Assembly (NCBI GenBank): GCA_938018005.1
Contig: CALIJG010000020.1
Location: 186,001 to 250,000 of the forward strand
Origin: an uncultured Candidatus Saccharibacteria bacterium
GTDB lineage: Bacteria > Patescibacteriota > Saccharimonadia > Saccharimonadales > Saccharimonadaceae
Direction: 5' to 3'
DNA length: 64,000 nucleotides
The position numbers and the translations under genes are program-made. Every line of letters begins with the position of its first letter. Position 1 is the stretch's first letter. Positions 51,489 through 59,500 of the stretch are shown one piece after another. Below the pieces are notes generated by a model that saw nothing but the letters and a program-made list of their open reading frames with translations, was not told where the DNA came from and made no database searches.

Positions 51489-52382
51489 CTACCATTTGTT
51501 CATATCTTCGTTGAGGCGCTTGATGCGGTCTTCGAGCGGTGGGTGGGTGCTAAACAACCGGCTAAAAAACCCTGGCTTGAGCGGGTTCACCATAAACATA
51601 TTAGCGCTTGAGCTGACCTGCTTCTCCATCGGGCGAGTGTATGCCTGCAGCTTACCCAGCGCGCTAGCCAGGCCAGCTGGGTCGCGTGTCGTTAGTGCAC
51701 CAGTCGCATCGGCCAGGTACTCACGCTGACGACTCACCGCCATTTGCATAATGGCTGCCACGATGGGTGCGAGGATAATAGAGACAATGCCAAGCACCAA
51801 TAGCACCGGATTGGTCTCGCGGTCATCATTGTCGCGGAACCATAGCATGCGCAGCGCAATATCTGACACTAGGCCGATCGCACTCACCAGACCAAAGGTA
51901 ATCATACTCACCCGAATATCGTAGTTTTGGACATGCCCCATCTCGTGGGCCAGTACAGCGGTCAGCTCACGATCATCCATAATCTCCAGCAGGCCCGTCG
52001 TCACGCCCACAATGGCATGCTTGGGGTCGCGGCCAGTGGCAAAGGCGTTCGGTGCCAGGTCGTCGATAATATACACCTGCGGCATAGGTAGCCCCACAGT
52101 AATGGCAAGATTTTCGACGGTGCGCCACAAACGGGGGTTATCTGCCTTGCGAATCTCCACTGCACCAGTCATACTCATAGCAAGCTTAGAAGCAATGAAA
52201 TACTGCACCAATGCATAGATCAGCGCCCCAATGAATGTCCCCCAAAAGATCGTCAGGTTGCCCTGCATGCCGCGGCTATTCATAATCAACTGCGCCGCCA
52301 GGCCAATCACCGCCACCATCGCGACGAAGACGATCATCAAAATAACTGTATTACGTTTGTTGTGTGCAATTGCTCTGTACAT
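51489..52382 (-). CDS. htpX: HtpX-like membrane zinc protease (M48)
   Basis: 297 residues. It degrades misfolded membrane proteins. Two N-terminal helices, then PNAFATGRDPKHAIVGVTTG, the zinc site HEMGH (146-150), the EYLADATGA third-ligand motif, and C-terminal STHPPLEDRIKRL are all present. A TACAAT box exactly six bases before the ATG makes it leaderless. It follows lemA, a common pairing. Confidence 0.95.
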   Translation of the reverse strand: MYRAIAHNKRNTVILMIVFVAMVAVIGLAAQLIMNSRGMQGNLTIFWGTFIGALIYALVQYFIASKLAMSMTGAVEIRKADNPRLWRTVENLAITVGLPMPQVYIIDDLAPNAFATGRDPKHAIVGVTTGLLEIMDDRELTAVLAHEMGHVQNYDIRVSMITFGLVSAIGLVSDIALRMLWFRDNDDRETNPVLLVLGIVSIILAPIVAAIMQMAVSRQREYLADATGALTTRDPAGLASALGKLQAYTRPMEKQVSSSANMFMVNPLKPGFFSRLFSTHPPLEDRIKRLNEDMNKW

Positions 52383-52388
52383 AGATAT

Positions 52389-52394
52389 ATTGTA
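52389..52394 (-). promoter_or_regulatory. htpX -10 box (leaderless)
   Basis: TACAAT on the minus strand, six bases before the ATG. Confidence 0.6.
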
Positions 52395-52461
52395 GCAGAT
52401 AATGGTGGTTTTGCGAGGTAGAGCTAATACTAATAGACAGTGGCGCTGTGAAATTCAAGCT

Positions 52462-52490
52462 ATAAAAAACCGCTCTCCATCGAGAGCGGC
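52462..52490 (-). terminator. lemA terminator
   Basis: CCGCTCTC with GAGAGCGG, then six T on the minus strand. Confidence 0.85.
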
Positions 52491-52512
52491 TTTGTTATAG
52501 TGTGCGAGGTGT

Positions 52513-53082
52513 CTAGAACTGCACTTGCACTGGGTTCTCGACGCTGGCGCGATCTTCGACCTCGAAGAACTCACGGGCTTTGAAGCCAAGCATGCCAGCC
52601 ACGATGTTGGCGGGGAACATGGCGATGCGGGTGTTGAGGTCGCGCACACCACCGTTGTAGAAGCGGCGCGCCGCCTGGATCTTGTCCTCAGTATCCACCA
52701 GCTCTTGCTGCAGCTGGATGAAGTTTTGGTTGGCTTTGAGCTCTGGGTAGGCCTCTGCTACAGCAAACAAACTCTTCAGAGCACCCTCGATCATATTCTC
52801 TGCCGCAGCTGTCTCTTGCACACCTTGAGCATTCATGATAGCGCTGCGAGCCTCTGCAACGTTCTCAAAGACTTCCTTCTCGTGTGCTGCATAGCCCTTT
52901 ACCGTACCGACTAAGTTCGGGATGAGGTCTGTTCGGCGCTTGAGCTGGACGGTGATGTCGCTCCAGGCTTCGTCCACGCGGATCTTCAGCTTGACCAAGC
53001 TGTTGTACGTTGCCCACATGAAGATGCCAAACAGAACGAGCAGGCCAATCACGCCGAGCAAAACGATTAATGCTATTGTCAT
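52513..53082 (-). CDS. lemA: LemA family protein
   Basis: 189 residues. One N-terminal membrane helix, then a long helical domain with the family stretches AWSDITVQLKRRTDLIPNLV, YPELKANQNF, EDKIQAARRFYNGGVRDLN and FPANIVAGMLGFK. Its role is unclear, though it often accompanies HtpX. AAGGAG precedes the ATG. Own terminator, so htpX is transcribed separately. Confidence 0.95.
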   Translation of the reverse strand: MTIALIVLLGVIGLLVLFGIFMWATYNSLVKLKIRVDEAWSDITVQLKRRTDLIPNLVGTVKGYAAHEKEVFENVAEARSAIMNAQGVQETAAAENMIEGALKSLFAVAEAYPELKANQNFIQLQQELVDTEDKIQAARRFYNGGVRDLNTRIAMFPANIVAGMLGFKAREFFEVEDRASVENPVQVQF

Positions 53083-53224
53083 AGTGTCGTTTCTCCTTTT
53101 TGGTTATAGCCTTATTATAGCAAATTGTGTGGCTTTCGCCAGCGGTTGGGGTAATTCCACAATAAATCTTGGGCTAATAGCTACTACAACCGCTACCACA
53201 CACTAACCTTCTGGTTATGCACAC

Positions 53225-53250
53225 AAGAAAACCACTCTCCCCGAGTGGCT
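53225..53250 (-). terminator. Terminator of tRNA-Leu
   Basis: CCACTC with GAGTGG, five-base loop, then TTTTCTTG on the minus strand. Confidence 0.7.
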
Positions 53251-53269
53251 TTCTCTGTTATATCACGCC

Positions 53270-53355
53270 TGGTGCGCAAGGCGGGAATCGAACCCGCACG
53301 GCTTTTGGCCAAGGGATTTTAAGTCCCTCGCGTCTACCAGTTCCGCCACTCGCGC
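53270..53355 (-). tRNA. tRNA-Leu (UAA)
   Basis: 86 bases including encoded CCA. The acceptor GCGCGAG pairs with CTTGCGC (one G-U); anticodon loop CTTAAAA gives UAA; a long variable arm and the T-arm GGGTTCGATTCCC are as expected for a class II tRNA-Leu. Confidence 0.95.
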
Positions 53356-53398
53356 GTGCAATCGCACTTCTGGCATAGCAGCCATGTGCTACTTGTAT

Positions 53399-53404
53399 TA
53401 TACT
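53399..53404 (+). promoter_or_regulatory. -10 box of the RBBP9-like hydrolase (leaderless)
   Basis: TATACT ends exactly six bases before the ATG at 53411. Confidence 0.6.
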
Positions 53405-53410
53405 ATGTTT

Positions 53411-53998
53411 ATGAAGCAAATTGTACATATTCATGGTGGATCACCTTTTGATTCCTACGAGCGCTATCTCTCCGCGCTGCACACTAACCCACTTACTTAT
53501 GAGAGTCTTTTTCGTAAAACAAAATGGCGCGACTGGCTCGCTGTGACAATGACAGATTTTGACGTACTCTTGCCTACTATGCCCAACAAGCAAAACGCGC
53601 GGTATTCCGAATGGAAAATCTACTTCGAAAAGATAGTGCCGCTGCTTGGTAATGACGTGCAGCTCATTGGCAGTAGCCTTGGGGCAATATTCTTAGCGAA
53701 GTATCTGCACGAAAATCCTCTCAGTACGCCAGTTACTCGACTAATCTTAATTGCTGCTCCATATGATGATGCAACTCACGAAGACTTGGGCGATTTTATA
53801 TTGCCAAGTGCAACTGGACTCGAAAAATCCGCCAAAGAAATTCACCTATTCCACAGTAAAGACGATACCGTGGTGCCTTTTACTGAGCTAGCAAAGTTTC
53901 AGTCTGACCTACCAAGCGCAAAAAGTCATGTATTTGTTGACCGAGGTCATTTCCAACAGCCAACCTTCCCTGAGCTGCGCGATCTACTGATGTCATAA
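53411..53998 (+). CDS. RBBP9/YdeN-like alpha/beta hydrolase
   Basis: 195 residues from MKQIVHIHGG. The nucleophile elbow is IGSSLGAIF, the acid lies in FHSKDDTVVPF and the histidine in DRGHFQQPTF: a complete Ser-Asp-His set. Family members are small serine hydrolases of mostly unknown substrate. Two further domains of this type are embedded in IleS (56597-61684). It lies between two tRNA genes with an HNH gene. Confidence 0.8.
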   Translation: MKQIVHIHGGSPFDSYERYLSALHTNPLTYESLFRKTKWRDWLAVTMTDFDVLLPTMPNKQNARYSEWKIYFEKIVPLLGNDVQLIGSSLGAIFLAKYLHENPLSTPVTRLILIAAPYDDATHEDLGDFILPSATGLEKSAKEIHLFHSKDDTVVPFTELAKFQSDLPSAKSHVFVDRGHFQQPTFPELRDLLMS

Positions 53999-54014
53999 CC
54001 TATTTTTACGAATC

Positions 54015-54467
54015 ATGAAACCATGCTCAAAATGTGGCGAACATAAACCAAAAAGCGACTTTTTCGTGAGGAACACTGCGACAGGTACGCGCCATACGCA
54101 ATGCAAACAGTGCTACAAAGCTCAGCGCCACACCACCCACGCCGAGCATTATCGCAAGAACCAAGCAGCCTACCAACAGCGTGCCAAGCAGCGCCGCGAG
54201 CGACTGCGCGCCGAATTTCGCCACAATATGCTTGCTTATTTGTGCGATAAATCGTGCGCAATCTGCGGCGAGAATGATATTCGTGTGCTGGAGTTTGACC
54301 ATATCGACCCAACGTCAAAGCGCTTTGGTATCTCGCAAGCAGTTCGACTGGGATACTCGTGGTCAGACGTCGTGGTCGAAATGAAAAAATGCCGCATCCT
54401 CTGTGCGAATTGCCACAAACGACACACTGCACAGCAGATGGGCTGGTATAAAGCATTCCAAAAATAA
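54015..54467 (+). CDS. HNH-type nuclease-like protein with N-terminal zinc ribbon
   Basis: 150 residues. Residues 4-40: two CxxC pairs (CSKCGEHKPKSDFF, CKQCYKAQ). Residues 40-75: basic helix. Residues 80-145: HNH fold with CAICGE, LEFDHIDPTSK (catalytic His) and CRILCANCHKRHT. Such proteins act as nicking or cutting DNA endonucleases and are often mobile or phage-borne. It starts 17 bases after the hydrolase stop and ends eight bases before tRNA-Cys; the two-gene unit between tRNA genes may be an acquired insertion. Confidence 0.75.
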   Translation: MKPCSKCGEHKPKSDFFVRNTATGTRHTQCKQCYKAQRHTTHAEHYRKNQAAYQQRAKQRRERLRAEFRHNMLAYLCDKSCAICGENDIRVLEFDHIDPTSKRFGISQAVRLGYSWSDVVVEMKKCRILCANCHKRHTAQQMGWYKAFQK

Positions 54468-54474
54468 TACTACG

Positions 54475-54548
54475 TGGAGGCACCGAGCGGACTCGAACCG
54501 CTGTACGAGCTTTTGCAGAGCTCTGCCTAACCTCTCGGCCACGGCGCC
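54475..54548 (-). tRNA. tRNA-Cys (GCA)
   Basis: 74 bases including encoded CCA. Acceptor GGCGCCG with CGGTGCC (one G-U), anticodon loop CTGCAAA gives GCA, T-arm GCGGTTCGAGTCCGC. Confidence 0.95.
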
Positions 54549-54567
54549 ACACCCCTATTATACCAAA

Positions 54568-56370
54568 CTATATCTGTTCTTTGAACATCTCGTAGAATGC
54601 ACCACGCTGCGCCATGAGTGCGGCGGCAGTGCCATGCTCGACGATGCGACCGCGGGCGATGACGTAGATGGCGTCCGCCTTCTTGACGGTACTATAGCGG
54701 TGGCTAATGGTGATGATAGTCTTGCCCTGCTGGGCAAAGAGATGGCGAAAGATGCGCGCTTCGGCGGCGGCATCAATGGCGCTGGTGGGCTCATCGAGGA
54801 TGATGATGGGCGCATTGCGATACAAGTTGCGCGCCAAGGCCAGGCGCTGCCACTGCCCACCAGACAGGTCGACCCCTGTTTCGTGGTCGTCTGCCTCCAT
54901 CCATTTACTGATATAACTGTTTCCACCCTGAGGGAGCTTGCGGACAAAATCAGCTGCCTCGGCCTGGCGCAGTGCAGCATCGCGGCGTGCTGTATCTACC
55001 GGCTGCGAGACATCGCCATACCAAACATTCTCGTGTGCCGTGGCGAAGTCGTAGCGGATGAACTCCTGCCCCAGCACGGCCAATTGCCGGTGCCAGGCTG
55101 CTGGGTTGATATGGCGGAGATCGTGCCCGTCAATGGTAATACTACCCTTGGTGGGCTGATACAGACCAGTGAGCAGCTTAATGAGCGTGCTCTTGCCAGC
55201 GCCATTTTCGCCCACGATGGCAATATGCTGACCACGGCGAATCGTGAGAGAAATATCGCGCAGCACTGCCGTCTGCGTACCTGGATAGCAAAATGACACT
55301 TGCTGCACCGCGATTGCATCACGCAGCGTTACCTCATCGATGGTGGCTGCATGGCTTGCAACCGGCAGCGCCATAAACTGCTGGTAGTCTGCCATGGTGG
55401 CGAGGTCTTCGTCAATCATATTATATGTATTGATCACGTTATCCATCCCACTCATCACTCGCCCTACCATTTGCTGCACGAGCACAAATTGCCCAATTGG
55501 CTGGCGATGTGCCACGATCTCCAGCACCACCCAAGCAAGCGCCACTACCTCTGCTGCCGCCTGGATAATCTCTCCGCTCAGGCGCTGCCCCATAAAGCGG
55601 CGCTCGTAGCCAAGCACCCGCAGCCGATCTTTATCCCGCAGTGCTGCTCGCTCACCAAGTAGATGGTGAATCACTCCATAGAGGCGCAGCTCGGCAATGA
55701 AGTTCGGCCGGCTAAGGATGTGCTCGATCCACGCCATGCGCCGCCGCGTCGCTACCTGCTCACGCCAGTGACCAGCCTGCAAACGCGACAGCCGCACCTG
55801 CACCACACTACTTGGCACAAGCGCCACGAGCACGAGCAACCCCAGCCACCAGCTCACCATCACCATCATCCACAGGCTTGTTGCCAGCGACACTAGCGCT
55901 GTCAGCATTCGCACCAGTTGGGTAAAGAGGTACGAAAATGACTGGACGAAGCGCTGCGCTTTATCAAACATATCAATGGTCGCAGGGTCGTCGTAGCGCC
56001 AAAAATCCAGCGCATGGAGACGGGCATACATATGGTCACTCATGGCAGCCTCGATGCGATAGCGCGACACTTGGTCATAATACCCTTGCACCACCGACCA
56101 CACACTCGCCACAACGCCCAGTACCACAGTCACTACTACATAGGCGAGGAGCTGCTGCTGACTACCCGTCGCATATGCCTCAGCCAAAGCCGTTGTCGCA
56201 AGAGCGGCATAGTATGCCGTGGCCAGTGGCAGCACCGCCGACAGCACCGCTCCCACTGCCTGGACTACAATCGTCAGTGGTGCCTCCCGCCAAATAATCC
56301 GCACCACCAGCAACAGCCCCGCCAGACGTTGGCGTAGTGAGGGGGTAGGTGTGATGGGTGGTTTAGTCAT
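54568..56370 (-). CDS. ABC exporter, fused permease and ATPase
   Basis: 600 residues, half-transporter acting as a dimer. Six membrane helices (about 20-330) and an ATPase domain with Walker A GENGAGKST, signature LSGGQ, Walker B IIILDEPTSA and the switch His in ISHRYS. Related to MsbA/lipid or peptide exporters; substrate cannot be predicted. Monocistronic. The gap 56371-56596 holds only the inverted repeat listed separately. Confidence 0.93.
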   Translation of the reverse strand: MTKPPITPTPSLRQRLAGLLLVVRIIWREAPLTIVVQAVGAVLSAVLPLATAYYAALATTALAEAYATGSQQQLLAYVVVTVVLGVVASVWSVVQGYYDQVSRYRIEAAMSDHMYARLHALDFWRYDDPATIDMFDKAQRFVQSFSYLFTQLVRMLTALVSLATSLWMMVMVSWWLGLLVLVALVPSSVVQVRLSRLQAGHWREQVATRRRMAWIEHILSRPNFIAELRLYGVIHHLLGERAALRDKDRLRVLGYERRFMGQRLSGEIIQAAAEVVALAWVVLEIVAHRQPIGQFVLVQQMVGRVMSGMDNVINTYNMIDEDLATMADYQQFMALPVASHAATIDEVTLRDAIAVQQVSFCYPGTQTAVLRDISLTIRRGQHIAIVGENGAGKSTLIKLLTGLYQPTKGSITIDGHDLRHINPAAWHRQLAVLGQEFIRYDFATAHENVWYGDVSQPVDTARRDAALRQAEAADFVRKLPQGGNSYISKWMEADDHETGVDLSGGQWQRLALARNLYRNAPIIILDEPTSAIDAAAEARIFRHLFAQQGKTIITISHRYSTVKKADAIYVIARGRIVEHGTAAALMAQRGAFYEMFKEQI

Positions 56371-56532
56371 GATATTCAGTTATCGTGCAGGCTTATAACC
56401 CCATTGTAGCAATTGTCGCTCCGTACTTTTTGCTTGTTTCGTAGCTGGTCTCTCAACATTTTTAGTGAGGACGCTGTGCTGGCGCAAGGGGTGAGGAGAT
56501 GGCTATAGAAATTCAAATATTGCCAGCCACCA

Positions 56533-56574
56533 AGCTCGAGTGGCGTCTCACGACTGGGGTGCGCCACTCGAGCT
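56533..56574 (-). terminator. Probable ileS terminator or end hairpin
   Basis: AGCTCGAGTGGCG (56533-56545) with CGCCACTCGAGCT (56562-56574), a 13-bp perfect stem with a 16-base loop, 22 bases after the ileS stop. No T-tract follows, so factor-independent termination is uncertain. Confidence 0.5.
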
Positions 56575-56596
56575 GAGCACGTTATTCCTTGTAGTC

Positions 56597-59500
56597 CTAT
56601 GCTTTGGCGAGGCTAATCTGCAGCTCGGCACCATCTACTGTAGCCGTCGTTTGGTAGAGTACATCGCCGGGCTGCTGCATCGTGGCGAGCGTCTCGCTCG
56701 CGATTGTGTCTGCATACTCAGTGAGGGCTTGGCGGAGCTGCTCATCATTCGTTGCTAGGTGCAGCATAATCCGATCATCCACCTGCAGCCCAGCCTTCTT
56801 GCGCGCGCTCTGGACGTGGCGAATGACTTCACGCATCAAGCCTTCGCGTTTGAGCTCAGGGGTGATGGTATCATCAAGTATTGGCTTATCTGGTGTTTCG
56901 CCTAGCTCCTCAAGGAACTTAATATTCAGTTCTTCGCAAATGACATCCTCATACGGCTTGAGCTGCTGGTAGTCGGTCTGGTTCATCGACAGCTTGAGTA
57001 GCGGTTGACGCACTTTGACACCTTGGGATGCGCGCTGTGATAAACCATCATTAATGACATCACGTACTGCTTTCATCTCAGCAATGATCTGCTCATCCAC
57101 CGCACCAGCTGGCAGCCAATCCTTGAGGTGAATCGACTCATCATCACCGGTCAAGTTATGATACAACTCCTCAGCCAAGAACGGCGTAAACGGTGCCAGC
57201 AGGTAGCTGAGGCGCACCAGCACATAGTGCAGCGTGCGGTAGGCGTCGCTCTTGTCGCCATCATCTTCCGACTTCCAGAATCGGCGGCGGCTGCGGCGCA
57301 CGTACCAGTTGCTGGCGTCATCCAGGAACGGCAAAATCGGGCTGAGTGCATCAGGGATATTATAGGCATCCATCTGCCGCTCAACCTCCGCCACCAGCTC
57401 ATGCAAGCGGCTGATAATCCAGATATCGAGGGGGTTAGATAATTTATCAATATCAACACTGATCTGGAACGAGTTCTCAGTTCCAGTGCGAGACAAGGAT
57501 TCGGGAGTATCGGAGTGAGCCGTATTGGTGATACGGTGAACGAGAAACGCATCCGAAGACGCCGTATCGTACGGAAATGTGAACTCGTCGACTTCCGCGT
57601 ACATGGTGAAAAAGTCATACATATTCCAAATCATCGCCAGCTTCCGAGCTACATCACCCACATCCTTATCGTGCAGCGCGAAGTCCTCGCCATTGAGCAG
57701 CGGGCTACTCAGCAGCAGGAAGCGCAGGGAATCAGCACTAAACTTATCCATCAGCTCATTCGGATCGGTAAAGTTACCGAGTGACTTACTCATCTTGCGG
57801 CCGTCATTGCCCGCTACCACACCAGTGGTAATGACGTTGCTGTAGGCGTTTTTGTGTTGCGCACCTGCCTCACCAAAAGCGCCGATTTCCGCCAAAGCGG
57901 CGTTAACAGCATGCACATAATAGAACCATGCCCGCACCTGGCCGATATACTCAACAATGAAGTCCGCCGGGTAATTCTGCTCAAACTTGGCCTGGTTTTC
58001 AAACGGATAATGCAGCTGCGCAAACGGCATACTGCCCGACTCAAACCAACAATCCAGCACCTTATCAATACGCGTAAATGTCTCGCCGTCAATCGTAAAG
58101 GTGATGTCGTCTACCCACGGGCGGTGGTAATCATCCAACTCCACACCGCTCAGTTCCTTCAGCTCCGCGTACGAGCCAACCACCTTAACCGTACCGCGGT
58201 CGCCCTTCCACACCGGCATGGCTGTCGCCCAGAAGCGGTCGCGGCTCAGGTTCCAGTCTGGCGCCTGCTCAATATTCTTGGCAAAGCGGCCGTGCTTGAG
58301 GTGGCGCGGGAACCAATTAATATGCTCGTTCTCATCTAGCATCAGCGGCTTCTGCCCCTGGATGTCGAAGAACCAACTTGGAATAGCCCGGTACATAATG
58401 CGCTGCTTGCTACGCGGGTTGAACGGGTATTCGTGACGAATGTACTCAATCTTCCACACCGCGCCCTTTTCTTTCAGGTCTTTGGCAATGAACTTGTTAT
58501 TGTCCCATACCTCCAGGCCTTTGTAATTGCTATCAGTGTAGTAGCCGTTGTCGTCAATCACGTGGAAGGGTGCGATGCCATTAGCTTTACCAAGCTCAAA
58601 GTCATCCTCACCATAAGCCGGCGCGATGTGCACAATGCCCGTACCCGACTCGTGCGACACGAAATCCGCCGCGTAAATAGTGTGAATCTTGTCACTGCCT
58701 GGCCAGGTCGAGCCGGTACCCAGCGGCTGGTATTTCTTACCCACCAATTCGCTACCCGGGAAGGTGCGTAGCACGTCGTACTCAAGTGGCTGGTGCTTTT
58801 CGTCCTGCAGCGTGCGCTCGAGGGCTTCTTCGGCAAGGATGAGTTTTTCACTTAATGGCAGTGTAATCTCCGGCGCTAAGCTCTTCTCTGCCGTAAAGAA
58901 ATGCCCTTTACCTGGCTCATACTGCGTCGCCGCACCGAGCTCTTTGCCAAGCTGCGCGAAACCTTGGTTAAGCACATCAGCATCGTCCGAGTAGATAATA
59001 GTCGGTCGCTGGGCAATCTTCCGTCGCACTTGGGAGAGATCAACCGCGAGATCGACGTAGCCCGATTCTTGCTTCCATTGCTTATCACTGCTGTTTGACA
59101 CACCATACGCTGGCGCAATCATCGTCAGCGATGCAACCGTCATATTAGCATCCTGCAAATATTTCAGGAATGTTGCTGCACCCAGCGAATGCGTCACCAC
59201 ATGCGCATGAGTAAAGTCATATTGCGCCAACTGCTCTACATTTTCTGCTAAGTCTGGGCTGTCAGGGTTAATGTGGTCAATGATCGTTACTGTATACCCC
59301 TGTTGCTCAAGCTGTTGCTTCAGCTGCGGATAGTACTCACGCGATGCATAGGCATGCTTACCCGAGATCAAGAACACGTTTTTTGTACCCTTTGATACCT
59401 TCACTTCGCAGTACGTCATATCTGGGTTGACAGCCAGCATCAAGTTGGCTGGCAATGTCCATGGCGTGGTGGTCCAGGCGAGAAGGAAGGCGTCATCACT

